From Rhodoferax sp. (GTDB lineage Bacteria; Pseudomonadota; Gammaproteobacteria; Burkholderiales; Burkholderiaceae_C): a stretch of DNA of 64,000 nucleotides. Every line of letters begins with the position of its first letter. Within the stretch, counting starts at the first letter, position 1. The translations under genes and the position numbers were made by a program. Location of the stretch: contig JARWZT010000003.1 of NCBI GenBank assembly GCA_029866205.1, forward strand, positions 1-64,000, given 5' to 3'. The notes below the pieces were generated by a model that did not search any database, was not told the DNA's origin, and worked only from the letters and a program-made list of their open reading frames with translations. Below, in pieces: positions 35,324-44,988 of this stretch.

Positions 35324-37621
35324 ATGCCCCTCGTGTTTATGAATTTTATGCGGCTTGTTGCCGCGATCTTGGCTGTATCACTGGCGCAAGCCACCTGGGC
35401 ACTGACCCCTTTTACGGTGGAAGACATTCGTGTCGAGGGTTTGCAAAGGGTCGAGGCGGGTACCGTGTTTGGTTCGATTCCGGTGCGAATTGGCGACACC
35501 TACAGCGATGAAAAAGCCGGCGCCTCGATTCGGGCCCTGTTTGGCTTGGGCCTTTTCAACGACGTGCGTATTGACGTGGACGGCAAGGCGCTGATTGTGG
35601 TCGTTCAGGAGCGCCCCACGGTGGCGGAGGTGAGCTTCACTGGCACCAAAGAGTTTGACAAAGATGTGCTGGTCAAAGCGCTCAAGGATATTGGCTTGGC
35701 CGACGGTCGCCCGTTTGACAAGGCACTGGCCGACAAGGCTGAGCAAGAGCTCAAGCGCCAGTACATCAATCGCAGCATGTACGCGGCGGAGGTGGTCACC
35801 ACCGTTACGCCGATTGAACGGAACCGCGTGAACCTGAGCTTTGCGGTGAGCGAAGGTGATATCGCCAAAATCAAGGACATCCGGATTGTTGGCAACAAGG
35901 CTTTTTCCGAAAGCACCTTGCTGGGTTTGATGGATTCGGACGCCGGTGGCTGGTTAAGTTGGTACACCAAGTCGAATCGTTACGTGCGCAGCAAACTGAA
36001 TGCCGACGTAGAAACTCTGCGCTCTTATTACATGGCGCGCGGCTATCTCGAATTTTCTGTGGATTCGACCCAAGTCGTTATTTCACCCAATAAGCAGGAC
36101 ATCAGCATCACGATCAACCTGACCGAGGGTGAGCGGTTTGTTGTCTCCAAAGTCAAGTTGGAGGGGAATTTTCTGGACAAAGAGCCTGAATTCCAGTCTC
36201 TAGTGGCGATTCAGGTGGGAGCTCCCTACAACGCCAATGAAGTTGCCCAGACAACTAAGGCATTCACCGATTTTTATGCGAATTTTGGATTTGCCTTCGC
36301 GCAAGTGGAGCCGGTTACTGCGGTGGACCGGGCCACCAACCGGGTCGAAGTGACCTTGCGCGCGGATCCCTCTCGGCGGGTTTATGTGCGGCGCATCAAC
36401 GTGGCGGGCAATGACCGCACGCGTGACGAAGTGATCCGGCGCGAGTTTCGGCAATTGGAAGCAGCGTGGTATGACGGCGACCGGATTCGGCAATCGCGCA
36501 ACAGGGTAGACCGTCTGGGTTACTTCAAGGACGTGGGCATTGAGACCCAAGAAGTCGCAGGTTTGCCTGATCAGGTGGACTTGACGATCACGGTGGCTGA
36601 AAAACCGACGGGCAGCTTGAGTCTTGGAGCCGGTGTGTCGAGCGCAGACGGTCTGGGGATACAACTGGGCTTCAAGCAGGACAACGCCTTTGGTTCAGGC
36701 AACTCTTTGGGGGTGGAGCTCAACACCAGCAAGCTCAACCGGACGGTGGTTTTCAACACGACCAATCCGTACTTTACCGACGATGGGGTATCGCGAACCA
36801 TCGACTTGTACCAGCGCACCACCAAGCCTTACGTGGATTTGGATAGCTATTCCTTGGAAACCATGGGTGCGAGTTTGCGTTTTGGCGTTCCCTTTACCGA
36901 GAGCGACACGGTTTACTTCGGCCTGGGTGTGGACCGGACCACCATTGTCCCGGGTACCCTTTTGCCCACCGCCTACAGCGACTTCGCCGAGCAGTTTGGC
37001 TACACATCAAATGCGGTTCCGCTGACGGTAGGTTGGGCGCGGGACACCCGTGACAGTGGCTTGGTACCCAGTTCTGGGCGGATGGTGCGTGTCACCGGCG
37101 AGTGGAGCGTTGCGGGCGAACTGCTCTACGCCCGCGCCACCACGCAGGTACAGCAATATTTCCCCCTGAGCAAGAAAATCACACTTGCCCTCAATGGCGA
37201 GTTGTCCATGGGTGCCGCGACAACAGACAAGCCCTATCCGCTGTTCAAAAATTATTACTCGGGTGGATTGGGCTCGGTGCGGGGCTTTGAGCAGGGAAGC
37301 TTGACGACCGGCAACCAGCGCGCCCTGGGCGCGGTGTCTACGGGGGGGGCCAAAAAGCTCACGCTTAATGCGGAGGTGTTGTCTCCCTTGCCGGGTGGCG
37401 GCAATGACCGTACTTTGCGCATGTATGCGTTTGCCGATGCCGGTGGCATTTACGCTGCCGACGAGGCCATTGCGCTGGGTGACTTGCGTTCTTCATTTGG
37501 CGTGGGAATCAGCTGGATATCCCCGGTGGGTCCGCTGCGGCTTGCGGTGGCTCGCCCCATCAGCAAGTTTGATGGCGATAAAATGCAGTCACTGCAATTT
37601 CAGATCGGAACCTCTTTCTAA
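35324..37621 (+). CDS. bamA: Outer membrane protein assembly factor BamA
   Basis: Core of the BAM complex that inserts beta-barrel proteins into the outer membrane. 765 residues from the ATG at 35324 with a signal peptide ending near ATWA-LTPF. Five POTRA domains span about residues 25-420 (beginning FTVEDIRVEGLQRVEAGTVF) and a 16-strand barrel follows, including the lid-lock motif VRGFE in GGLGSVRGFEQGSL and a C-terminal aromatic (GTSF). In-frame ATGs at 35339 and 35348 could shorten the signal. skp starts on the last base of its stop codon. Confidence 0.97.
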   Translation: MPLVFMNFMRLVAAILAVSLAQATWALTPFTVEDIRVEGLQRVEAGTVFGSIPVRIGDTYSDEKAGASIRALFGLGLFNDVRIDVDGKALIVVVQERPTVAEVSFTGTKEFDKDVLVKALKDIGLADGRPFDKALADKAEQELKRQYINRSMYAAEVVTTVTPIERNRVNLSFAVSEGDIAKIKDIRIVGNKAFSESTLLGLMDSDAGGWLSWYTKSNRYVRSKLNADVETLRSYYMARGYLEFSVDSTQVVISPNKQDISITINLTEGERFVVSKVKLEGNFLDKEPEFQSLVAIQVGAPYNANEVAQTTKAFTDFYANFGFAFAQVEPVTAVDRATNRVEVTLRADPSRRVYVRRINVAGNDRTRDEVIRREFRQLEAAWYDGDRIRQSRNRVDRLGYFKDVGIETQEVAGLPDQVDLTITVAEKPTGSLSLGAGVSSADGLGIQLGFKQDNAFGSGNSLGVELNTSKLNRTVVFNTTNPYFTDDGVSRTIDLYQRTTKPYVDLDSYSLETMGASLRFGVPFTESDTVYFGLGVDRTTIVPGTLLPTAYSDFAEQFGYTSNAVPLTVGWARDTRDSGLVPSSGRMVRVTGEWSVAGELLYARATTQVQQYFPLSKKITLALNGELSMGAATTDKPYPLFKNYYSGGLGSVRGFEQGSLTTGNQRALGAVSTGGAKKLTLNAEVLSPLPGGGNDRTLRMYAFADAGGIYAADEAIALGDLRSSFGVGISWISPVGPLRLAVARPISKFDGDKMQSLQFQIGTSF

Positions 37622-38133
37622 TGAAAATTCTTTACAAGCTGGCGTCCGCCGCCGCATTGCTGGCCTCGCTGAGCGCTGGCGTGATGGCCCAGGACTCGAA
37701 AATTGGTTACATCAACACCCAGCGTATCACCACGGAGTCGGCGATAGCCAAGGCCGCGCAGACCAAGCTCGAGCAGGAATTTTCCAAGCGGGGCAAAGAA
37801 TTGGCTGATTTGCAGGCTGCGCTGAAAACTTTCAGCGAGAAGTTTGAGCGCGATGCACCTACCCTCACGGAATCGCAGCGCGCCAGCCGCCAAAAAGAGG
37901 GCGCGGAATTAAACCGTGATTTTCAGCGCAAGCAGCGCGAATACCAGGAAGACCTAAACGGTCGGCGCAATGAAGAATTGCAGCAAGTGCTGGACAAGGC
38001 CAACAAGGCTGTCAGAAAAGTGGCCGAAGAGGAAAAGTACGACTTGGTGATTCAAGAGGTGGTGTACAGCAGCGCCAAGCACGATATCACTGACAAAGTG
38101 CTCAAAATCCTCAACACCGGTTCCGCCAAGTAA
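37621..38133 (+). CDS. skp: Periplasmic chaperone Skp/OmpH
   Basis: Trimeric periplasmic chaperone that carries unfolded outer-membrane proteins to BamA. 170 residues with a signal peptide (cleavage near VMA-QDSKIG). The mature part starts with the [10 protein letters not shown] strand and continues with a long coiled-coil hairpin (about residues 45-140), rich in Glu/Lys/Gln. Its ATG overlaps the bamA TAA by one base (TAATG), indicating translational coupling. Confidence 0.95.
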   Translation: MKILYKLASAAALLASLSAGVMAQDSKIGYINTQRITTESAIAKAAQTKLEQEFSKRGKELADLQAALKTFSEKFERDAPTLTESQRASRQKEGAELNRDFQRKQREYQEDLNGRRNEELQQVLDKANKAVRKVAEEEKYDLVIQEVVYSSAKHDITDKVLKILNTGSAK

Positions 38134-38152
38134 GCGCTTATTTGGCTTGGGT

Positions 38153-39136
38153 GTGTCTGAACTGAGGCTTGCCGATATCGTCACTGCGTTAGGTGGCGAG
38201 TTGCATGGCGAGGGCTCCTTGCGCATTGCGGGTTTGGCGCCGCTTGAAACCGCCAATTCCAGTCAAATCAGTTTTGTCAGCAACCCCCGCTATCAGCCTC
38301 AGATCGCAGGCTCCAATGCCGGCTGCATCATCGTCGTGCCTGCCTTGCGAGAGGCCGCCATCCGTCGAGGCAGTTGCATCGTTACGGACCAACCTTATTT
38401 GTATTTTGCGCGTCTGACGCAACTTTGGCGTGCCACTTTGCGTGCGGCGCGACCAATGACGAGCCGTGCGCTGTCCATTCACCCCTCTGCCGTGGTGGAT
38501 CCCGAAGCAAGCGTAGATCCCACGGCGCTCGTCGGCGCCTTGTGCGTGATCGAGCGCGGTGCCCGGATTGGCGCAGGCACAGTACTGCGCCCACGGGTGA
38601 CCGTTGGGGAGGACTGCGTGGTGGGTGCGCGCTGTCTCGTGCACAGTGGTGTGGTCATCGGGGCCGACGGCTTTGGTTTTGCGCCCGATGGTGATAAGTG
38701 GGAAAAAATCGAACAGCTTGGGGCGGTACGCATCGGCGACGACGTCGAGATTGGTGCCAATACCTGCATTGACAGGGGGGCCTTGCAAGATACCGTGATT
38801 GAAGATGGGGTCAAGCTCGACAACCTGATCCAGGTGGGACACAACGTGCGCATTGGCCGCAACACAGCGATTGCAGGGTGCGCAGGTATCGCTGGCAGCG
38901 CGACCATCGGCGCGCAGTGCACTATTGGCGGTGGCGCGGTCGTGCTGGGCCACCTGCAGATTGCCGATCATGTGCATATCTCGGCCGCCACAGTGGTCAG
39001 CAAGTCCATCAAAAAGCCGGGCCAGTACACTGGCTTTTTCCCGCTGGATGACAACGCTGCATGGGAGCGCAATGCAGCGACCGTGAAACAACTGCACCGC
39101 CTGCGCGAACGCATCAAAAAACTAGAGAGCGAATAA
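38153..39136 (+). CDS. lpxD: UDP-3-O-acylglucosamine N-acyltransferase LpxD
   Basis: Third step of lipid A synthesis: adds the N-linked hydroxyacyl chain. GTG start at 38153 (327 residues) is preferred; a TTG at 38147 is in frame. The N-terminal uridine-binding domain is followed by left-handed parallel beta-helix hexapeptide repeats (from about residue 105), with the catalytic histidine in [12 protein letters not shown], the GADGFGFAP loop, and a C-terminal helix ending [10 protein letters not shown]. Between skp and fabZ in the classical lipid A cluster. Confidence 0.96.
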   Translation: MSELRLADIVTALGGELHGEGSLRIAGLAPLETANSSQISFVSNPRYQPQIAGSNAGCIIVVPALREAAIRRGSCIVTDQPYLYFARLTQLWRATLRAARPMTSRALSIHPSAVVDPEASVDPTALVGALCVIERGARIGAGTVLRPRVTVGEDCVVGARCLVHSGVVIGADGFGFAPDGDKWEKIEQLGAVRIGDDVEIGANTCIDRGALQDTVIEDGVKLDNLIQVGHNVRIGRNTAIAGCAGIAGSATIGAQCTIGGGAVVLGHLQIADHVHISAATVVSKSIKKPGQYTGFFPLDDNAAWERNAATVKQLHRLRERIKKLESE

Positions 39137-39141
39137 AAATC

Positions 39142-39591
39142 ATGATGAATATCCACCAAATCCTCAAGCAGCTACCGCACCGCTACCCCTTTTTGCTGGT
39201 GGACCGCGTGCTGGAGCTTGACAAGGGCAAGACGATCAAGGCGCTGAAGAATGTGACGATGAACGAGCCTTTTTTCGAAGGGCACTTCCCGCACCGTCCG
39301 GTCATGCCCGGGGTACTGATGCTGGAGGCCCTTGCGCAAGCGGCCGCCCTGCTGGCGTTTGACGCCTTGGGTACCTCGCCCAATGACGAGACGGTGTACT
39401 ACTTTGCCGGCATTGACGGTGCGCGTTTCAAACGTCCGGTGGAGCCTGGCGACCAGCTGATTCTGGAGGTGGAGTTGCTGCGCATGAAGGCGGGTATCTT
39501 CAAATTCAGGTCGCGCGCCAGCGTGGCGGGAGAAACGGCGGTTGAGGCTGAGCTGACCTGCGCCATGCGCGCGATTGATCCCAAGGCCTGA
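39142..39591 (+). CDS. fabZ: 3-hydroxyacyl-ACP dehydratase FabZ
   Basis: Dehydrates 3-hydroxyacyl-ACP in fatty-acid elongation and balances flux with lipid A synthesis. 149 residues in a hot-dog fold; the central helix holds the active site in [20 protein letters not shown] (His48, Glu62). ATGATG at 39142 gives two adjacent possible starts. 5 bases after lpxD and 1 base before lpxA. Confidence 0.97.
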   Translation: MMNIHQILKQLPHRYPFLLVDRVLELDKGKTIKALKNVTMNEPFFEGHFPHRPVMPGVLMLEALAQAAALLAFDALGTSPNDETVYYFAGIDGARFKRPVEPGDQLILEVELLRMKAGIFKFRSRASVAGETAVEAELTCAMRAIDPKA

Positions 39592-39592
39592 G

Positions 39593-40387
39593 ATGTCTGC
39601 GATCCACCCCACCGCTGTGGTTGAGCCTGGTGCCCAATTGCATCCGTCGGTGACCGTCGGCCCGTACACCGTCATTGGTCCTCACGTGAAGGTCGGCGCT
39701 GGCACCACCATCGGCGCCCATTGCGTCATTGAGGGCCATACCACCATTGGGACTGACAACCGCATTTTCCAGTTCAATTCCTTGGGTGCGATTCCCCAGG
39801 ACAAAAAATATGCGGGCGAGCCCTGTGAGCTGGTGATTGGCGACCGCAACACCGTCCGCGAGTTCTGCACCTTCAATATTGGCTCACCCGGCGACCTGGG
39901 CGTGACCCGGGTCGGCAATGACAACTGGATCATGGCCTATGTCCATTTGGCGCACGATTGCCAGGTGGGCAGCCACACGATTTTTGCCAACAACTCGCAG
40001 CTCGCAGGCCACGTGGTGGTGGGCGACTGGGTCATATTGGGCGGCTTTACCGTGGTGCATCAGTTTGTGCGTCTGGGCGCGCACAGCATGACGGCGATGT
40101 GCTCGTTGTTGTTTGCCGATTTGCCTCCGTTTGTGATGTGCCAGGGGCAACCGGCGGCGGCCCGTTCCATGAACTATGAGGGTCTGCGCCGACGCGGGTT
40201 TTCGCCCGAGCGCATTGCCGGTGTCAAGGCGATGCACAAATCCTTGTACCGCGCGGACCTGACCCTGGAGCGGGCGCAGGCGCAGATTGCCGCCCTGCCT
40301 GAATCCCGACCCGAAACTGCGCCTGACGTGGAAATGATGGTTGAATTCTTGCGCCACGCGTCCCCCCAGCGCGGCATTGTGCGTTGA
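39593..40387 (+). CDS. lpxA: UDP-N-acetylglucosamine O-acyltransferase LpxA
   Basis: First step of lipid A synthesis. 264 residues: a left-handed beta-helix of hexapeptide repeats ([22 protein letters not shown]...) up to about residue 190 and a helical C-terminal domain. The catalytic histidine is in [11 protein letters not shown] (His121), and [14 protein letters not shown] and [11 protein letters not shown] are typical. The stop overlaps the lpxB TTG start by 4 bases. Confidence 0.97.
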   Translation: MSAIHPTAVVEPGAQLHPSVTVGPYTVIGPHVKVGAGTTIGAHCVIEGHTTIGTDNRIFQFNSLGAIPQDKKYAGEPCELVIGDRNTVREFCTFNIGSPGDLGVTRVGNDNWIMAYVHLAHDCQVGSHTIFANNSQLAGHVVVGDWVILGGFTVVHQFVRLGAHSMTAMCSLLFADLPPFVMCQGQPAAARSMNYEGLRRRGFSPERIAGVKAMHKSLYRADLTLERAQAQIAALPESRPETAPDVEMMVEFLRHASPQRGIVR

Positions 40388-41565
40388 CGCAAACGCCTGC
40401 GGCTGACGCCCAGTCGCCGTGGACATTGGCCATGGTGGCGGGGGAAGCCTCGGGTGATTTATTGGCGGGTTTGCTGCTGGCGGCGCTGCGTGAGCGCTGG
40501 CCTAGGCTGGCGGCGGCCGGGATTGGTGGGCCGCGCATGGCGGCCCAGGGCTTTCAGGCCTGGTGGCCGCACCACAAACTGTCGGTTCACGGGTTTGGCT
40601 GGGACGTGCTGCTGCGCTACCGGGAAATTGTGGGCATCCGCAAGCAACTTCTCAATCGCCTGACCTTGGAAAAGCCGCGCCTTTTCATCGGCGTGGACGC
40701 ACCTGACTTCAATTTGCAACTGGAAGAAAATCTGCGCCGCCAAGGCGTCAAGACGGTGCATTTCGTCTGCCCCTCGGTCTGGGCCTGGCGGCCGGAGCGG
40801 CTCGAAGTCATTCGCCGCAGCGTCGACCATGTGCTGTGCATTTTTCCGTTCGAGCCGGCGCTGCTGGCCCGGCATGGCATCGCCGCCACCTATGTCGGCC
40901 ATCCGCTCGCACAGGTGATTCCTGAGGTCCCCGACCGTGCGGCGGCGCGCCAGGCGCTGGGTTTGGCGCCAGACGACGATGTCGTGGCGATATTGCCGGG
41001 CAGCCGCAAGTCTGAGGTGCGACATTTGGCCTTGCGGTTTTTTGAGGCCGCTGCGCGCATCCATGCGTTGCGGCCCGGTGTCAAGTTTGTGGTGCCCGCC
41101 GTGCCGGGTTTGCAAGCGCAGATTGAGGCGGCAGCGCGTGCCAGCGGCATGGGTCGGCAGATCCAGATCGTGGCTGGCCAGTCGCACACGGTGTTGGCCG
41201 CCTGCGACGCCACGCTGATTGCCAGTGGCACGGCCACGCTGGAGGCCGCACTGTTCAAGCGCCCGATGGTGATCGCCTACCGCATGGGCGCTTGGTCTTG
41301 GCGCATCATGCGGCGCAAAAAATTGCAGCCGTGGGTCGGGCTGCCCAATATCCTCTGTCAGGAATTTGTGGTTCCCGAGCTCCTGCAAGACGCGGCTACG
41401 GCCGACGCGCTGGCGGCGGAAGTCATGAAGTGGCTGGACGCAAAACATCAGCATCCGGAAATCATTGAAGGGCTGGAAGCGCGCTTTTTGGCGCTGCACG
41501 AGTCGCTGCGCCGCGACACCGCGACACTGGCGACCCAGGCTATCGAGGGCGTGCTGAATGCCTAA
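40384..41565 (+). CDS. lpxB: Lipid-A-disaccharide synthase LpxB
   Basis: GT-B glycosyltransferase joining UDP-diacylglucosamine and lipid X into the lipid A disaccharide at the inner membrane. 393 residues from a TTG at 40384 that overlaps the lpxA stop. The first in-frame ATG (40432) would begin inside the conserved [13 protein letters not shown] motif, so the TTG is preferred. [36 protein letters not shown] and [17 protein letters not shown] are all as expected. Ends 8 bases inside rnhB. Confidence 0.96.
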   Translation: MTQTPAADAQSPWTLAMVAGEASGDLLAGLLLAALRERWPRLAAAGIGGPRMAAQGFQAWWPHHKLSVHGFGWDVLLRYREIVGIRKQLLNRLTLEKPRLFIGVDAPDFNLQLEENLRRQGVKTVHFVCPSVWAWRPERLEVIRRSVDHVLCIFPFEPALLARHGIAATYVGHPLAQVIPEVPDRAAARQALGLAPDDDVVAILPGSRKSEVRHLALRFFEAAARIHALRPGVKFVVPAVPGLQAQIEAAARASGMGRQIQIVAGQSHTVLAACDATLIASGTATLEAALFKRPMVIAYRMGAWSWRIMRRKKLQPWVGLPNILCQEFVVPELLQDAATADALAAEVMKWLDAKHQHPEIIEGLEARFLALHESLRRDTATLATQAIEGVLNA

Positions 41566-42169
41566 ATCTGCAGCTCCCCTGCAAACCAGCCTGGTTTGGG
41601 AGGTCAGTGGCCTGGTCGCAGGAGTGGACGAGGCGGGGCGCGGCCCGTTGGCGGGTCCGGTCGTGGCCGCAGCCGTCATTTTGGATGAGCGCCACGCCAT
41701 CAAAGGGCTGGCGGACTCCAAAAAACTCAGCGCCCGGCGGCGCGAGGCCTTGTTTGACGAGATCCGCGCCAAAGCTTTGTGCTGTTCGATTGCCGAGGCT
41801 AGCGTGCAAGAGATTGATGACCTCAATATCCTGCAAGCCACGCTGCTGGCCATGCGCCGCGCGGTAATGGGTTTGCGCCTGCCGCCCAAGCTGGTGCTGG
41901 TGGACGGCAACCGCTTGCCGGTGCTAGACATCCGCGCCGAAGCCATTGTCAAAGGCGATGACAAGGTGCCCGCCATCTCCGCCGCATCCATTCTGGCCAA
42001 GGTGACCCGAGACCGCTGGTGCCTGGAGTACCACCAACAATTTCCCCAATACGGCTTTGACCAGCACAAGGGCTACGGCACGGCCGACCATTTGGCCGCG
42101 CTGCGCCTGCACGGACCTTGCCCCCAACACCGCCGGACCTTCAGGCCGGTCACCGACTTATTGCGATGA
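41558..42169 (+). CDS. rnhB: Ribonuclease HII
   Basis: Removes RNA primers and misincorporated ribonucleotides from DNA-RNA hybrids. 203 residues. Catalytic carboxylates are visible in [13 protein letters not shown] (Asp24, Glu25) and [21 protein letters not shown] and [17 protein letters not shown] [14 protein letters not shown] are family motifs, as is the [11 protein letters not shown] end. Overlaps lpxB by 8 bases and the next gene by 4, so it is part of one translationally coupled run. Confidence 0.97.
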   Translation: MPKSAAPLQTSLVWEVSGLVAGVDEAGRGPLAGPVVAAAVILDERHAIKGLADSKKLSARRREALFDEIRAKALCCSIAEASVQEIDDLNILQATLLAMRRAVMGLRLPPKLVLVDGNRLPVLDIRAEAIVKGDDKVPAISAASILAKVTRDRWCLEYHQQFPQYGFDQHKGYGTADHLAALRLHGPCPQHRRTFRPVTDLLR

Positions 42170-42936
42170 TTTCCATGCACCCCATCGCCTCGCGCGACAA
42201 CCCGCTGCTTAAAGAACTGCGCAAACTGGCCCAGGGCAACACCGCCTACCGCAAGACTGGGCGCTTTTGGATTGAGGGCGACCATTTGTGCAGCGCCGCG
42301 TTGTTGCGCGGCTTGCGGCCGACGATCGCGGTGTTTGCCGAGTCTTGCTGGTCGCAAGCGGCTGCGCAATTTGGCAGCGCCGCGCCCAAGAACGTGGTGG
42401 TGCCCGACGCGCTGTTTTCTGAGATCAGCGGTCTGGAGTCTCCCGCCAAGCTGGGCTTTGTGCTGGATTTGCCACTTGCCGCAGCCATCGACCCGCACGC
42501 GCCCACAGTCATTCTGGACCGGGTGCAGGACGCGGGCAATGTGGGCTCGATTTTGCGCAGCGCAGCGGCTTTTGGTTTCAAGCAGGTGATTGCACTGCAG
42601 GAAACGGCCGCCCTGTGGTCACCCAAAGTGCTGCGCGCAGGCATGGGCGCGCACTTTGGTTTGGCGCTGTTTGAATCCGTACAAGAGGCGGCACTGGCGG
42701 CGCTTGAGGTGCCGCTGGTGGTCACCAGCTCGCACCAAGGCAGTTTGATTCAAGACTTGCGCCTGCCGTTTCCCTGCGCCTGGGCGTTGGGCCACGAAGG
42801 GCAGGGCGTACGCCCCAGCTTGCTGGCACGCGCTCAAGTGCATGTCCGCATCGGCCAACCAGGGGGCGAGGAGTCACTCAACGTGGCCGCTGCCGCCGCG
42901 ATTTGCCTGCACGCAAGCGCGATTGGAGGGCGTTGA
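42166..42936 (+). CDS. TrmH/SpoU-family RNA 2'-O-methyltransferase
   Basis: 256 residues. An N-terminal L30e-like substrate-binding domain ([16 protein letters not shown]) is followed by a SPOUT methyltransferase domain with the three SpoU motifs: [34 protein letters not shown] and [17 protein letters not shown], which form the AdoMet-binding knot. The target is rRNA or tRNA 2'-OH; which one is not predictable. The ATG at 42166 forms an ATGA overlap with rnhB; a later in-frame ATG at 42175 is possible. Confidence 0.92.
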   Translation: MISMHPIASRDNPLLKELRKLAQGNTAYRKTGRFWIEGDHLCSAALLRGLRPTIAVFAESCWSQAAAQFGSAAPKNVVVPDALFSEISGLESPAKLGFVLDLPLAAAIDPHAPTVILDRVQDAGNVGSILRSAAAFGFKQVIALQETAALWSPKVLRAGMGAHFGLALFESVQEAALAALEVPLVVTSSHQGSLIQDLRLPFPCAWALGHEGQGVRPSLLARAQVHVRIGQPGGEESLNVAAAAAICLHASAIGGR

Positions 42937-42961
42937 GCACAAAAAGTCGCTGGGTTACAAT
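42933..42961 (+). promoter_or_regulatory. Sigma-70-type promoter of carA
   Basis: TTGAGC (42933-42938), a 17-base spacer and TACAAT (42956-42961). The predicted leader to the carA GTG is about 115 bases. Confidence 0.6.
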
Positions 42962-42984
42962 GGTAGGCTTTCCAATTAACAGCC

Positions 42985-43058
42985 CGCCCAAGCGCTCGAA
43001 AAGCCCAATCCCCTTCGAATAAAAGCAGCCAAGATGGACTCTTGAGCGTGTTTGGGCG
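42985..43058 (+). promoter_or_regulatory. Long-range stem in the carA leader
   Basis: CGCCCAA (42985-42991) can pair with TTGGGCG (43052-43058), and CGCTC (42993-42997) with GAGCG (43044-43048), enclosing about 46 bases and ending 26 bases before the carA start. It could affect carA expression; no T tract or known motif is attached. Confidence 0.35.
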
Positions 43059-43084
43059 TACCCGTAACCCACTCGGAGAACCCA

Positions 43085-44251
43085 GTGCTTTTGTCTCTTC
43101 AGGGTAATACCCACCCCGCCATTTTGGCGCTCGCAGACGGCACGGTCTACCTTGGCAATTCCATCGGGGCAGCAGGCTCCACTGTCGGCGAAGTGGTGTT
43201 CAACACCTCCATGACCGGCTACCAGGAAATCCTGACCGACCCCAGCTATTGCCAGCAGATCGTTACGCTGACCTATCCCCATATCGGCAACTACGGCACC
43301 AACCCGGAAGACGTTGAGTCAGACGCGGTCCACGCGGCGGGTCTGGTGATCAAAGACCTGCCGCTGGTGGCGTCCAACTTTCGCAGCACCCAAACTCTCA
43401 GCGCCTACCTGCAGGCCCACGGCACCGTGGCGATTGCGAATATTGACACCCGCCAACTGACGCGCCAACTGCGTGAGCAGGGCGCCCAAAACGGCTGTAT
43501 CTGGGCGCTTGCCGCCGGAGAGCTTGTCACGGACGCCCTGATCGCACAAGCAGTCGCTGCCGCCAAAGGCGCGCCCTCCATGGCTGGTCTGGATCTGGCC
43601 CGCGTGGTCAGTGCCGGCAGCAGCTATGCATGGACCGAGTTCGAATGGACGCTGGGTCAAGGCTATGGCCAGCAAGACGCGCCTAAATTCCATGTGGTGG
43701 CCTATGACTTTGGTGTCAAAAAGAACATTTTGCGCATGCTGAGCGAGCGCGGTTGCCAAGTCACCGTCGTACCGGCTACAACGCCTGCGGATGAGGTGCA
43801 AAAGCTGCAGCCCGATGGCATTTTTCTGAGCAACGGCCCTGGTGACCCCCAGCCTTGTGACTATGCCATTGCCGCCGCCGCGGTGTTGATCGAGTCCGGT
43901 GTCCCAGTGTTTGGCATTTGCTTGGGTCACCAGATCATGGCGCTGGCCTCAGGAGCCAAAACCTTCAAGATGAAGTTTGGTCACCATGGTGCCAACCATC
44001 CGGTCAAAGATCTGAGCAGTGGGCGCGTCAGTATCACCAGCCAGAACCACGGTTTTGCGGTCGACGAAAAGAGCCTGCCCGCCCATTTGCGCGCAACCCA
44101 CGTCAGTCTTTTTGACGGCACGCTGCAGGGCCTGGAGCGTACGGACAAACCGGCCTTTTGCTTCCAGGGTCATCCGGAGGCTTCCCCCGGACCCCACGAT
44201 ATTGGCTACCTGTTTGACCGCTTTATTCGGGAGATGGAGTCGCGGGCATGA
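43085..44251 (+). CDS. carA: Carbamoyl-phosphate synthase small subunit
   Basis: Glutaminase subunit that passes ammonia to CarB for carbamoyl phosphate (arginine and pyrimidine synthesis). 388 residues from a GTG at 43085 with GGAGA 6-10 bases upstream. The N-domain has [16 protein letters not shown] and [21 protein letters not shown]. The class I glutamine amidotransferase domain has SNGPGDP, the nucleophile Cys279 in FGICLGHQ, and the [10 protein letters not shown] histidine-glutamate. leuE is inserted between carA and carB, overlapping carA by 4 bases. Confidence 0.97.
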   Translation: MLLSLQGNTHPAILALADGTVYLGNSIGAAGSTVGEVVFNTSMTGYQEILTDPSYCQQIVTLTYPHIGNYGTNPEDVESDAVHAAGLVIKDLPLVASNFRSTQTLSAYLQAHGTVAIANIDTRQLTRQLREQGAQNGCIWALAAGELVTDALIAQAVAAAKGAPSMAGLDLARVVSAGSSYAWTEFEWTLGQGYGQQDAPKFHVVAYDFGVKKNILRMLSERGCQVTVVPATTPADEVQKLQPDGIFLSNGPGDPQPCDYAIAAAAVLIESGVPVFGICLGHQIMALASGAKTFKMKFGHHGANHPVKDLSSGRVSITSQNHGFAVDEKSLPAHLRATHVSLFDGTLQGLERTDKPAFCFQGHPEASPGPHDIGYLFDRFIREMESRA

Positions 44252-44904
44252 GCTTTTACGGCGTGACCGACTTGTGGACTTACGTGATTGGCGCCTTTGG
44301 CATCATCCTGCTGCCCGGCCCGAATTCATTGTTCATCTTGTCGGTCGCCACGTCACGCGGCGTCAAGTCTGGTTTTCAGGGCGCCATGGGCGTGTTTTTG
44401 GGCGACACCGTGCTGCTGGCGCTGGTGGGTTTGGGCGCGGCGGGTTTGCTGCGCACAACGCCTGCGCTGTTCATGGTGGTCAAGTACGCAGGGGCGGCTT
44501 ATCTGAGTTGGGTGGGCGCACAGCTGCTGCTTGCCGCAGTTAAAAAGTGGCGCAGTGCGGATTTACCCGCGCAACACGAGCCCGAGGTTCCGGCGCACCT
44601 GGCGCAGCCATTCAAGCGCGCGCTCCTGGTGAGCTTGCTCAACCCGAAGGCGATTTTGTTTTTGCTTTCGTTCTTTGTGCAGTTCATCGACCCGACCTAC
44701 GACACGCCAGTGATTCCATTTTTGATCCTGAGCGCCATCGTGATGGGGTTTAGCGCCCTGTATTTGTCCGTCCTTATTTTTGCTGGTGCCCGCCTTGCGC
44801 AGGGGTTTCGGGCGCGTCACAAGTTGTCGGCCAGTTTGTCCAGCGCTGTGGGCGCAGTGTTTGTCTGGTTTGGTGTGAAGCTGGCGAATGCCAGTCTGGC
44901 CTGA
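44248..44904 (+). CDS. leuE: LysE/RhtB-family exporter, LeuE-like (leucine efflux)
   Basis: Small inner-membrane amino-acid exporter, 218 residues, about six hydrophobic segments. [52 protein letters not shown] and [24 protein letters not shown] match E. coli LeuE closely; substrate leucine or related amino acids is inference. Its ATG overlaps the carA stop (ATGA) and carB follows after 84 bases, so it is an unrelated gene embedded in the carAB operon. Confidence 0.88.
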   Translation: MSFYGVTDLWTYVIGAFGIILLPGPNSLFILSVATSRGVKSGFQGAMGVFLGDTVLLALVGLGAAGLLRTTPALFMVVKYAGAAYLSWVGAQLLLAAVKKWRSADLPAQHEPEVPAHLAQPFKRALLVSLLNPKAILFLLSFFVQFIDPTYDTPVIPFLILSAIVMGFSALYLSVLIFAGARLAQGFRARHKLSASLSSAVGAVFVWFGVKLANASLA

Positions 44905-44988
44905 CCGCGGGACCATCAGCTTAGGTTTAGTAGTAACAGCGGCGGCACCCGGTGTGTCGCCAAAAAAATTTAGAGAGCAGCAGAGAAC

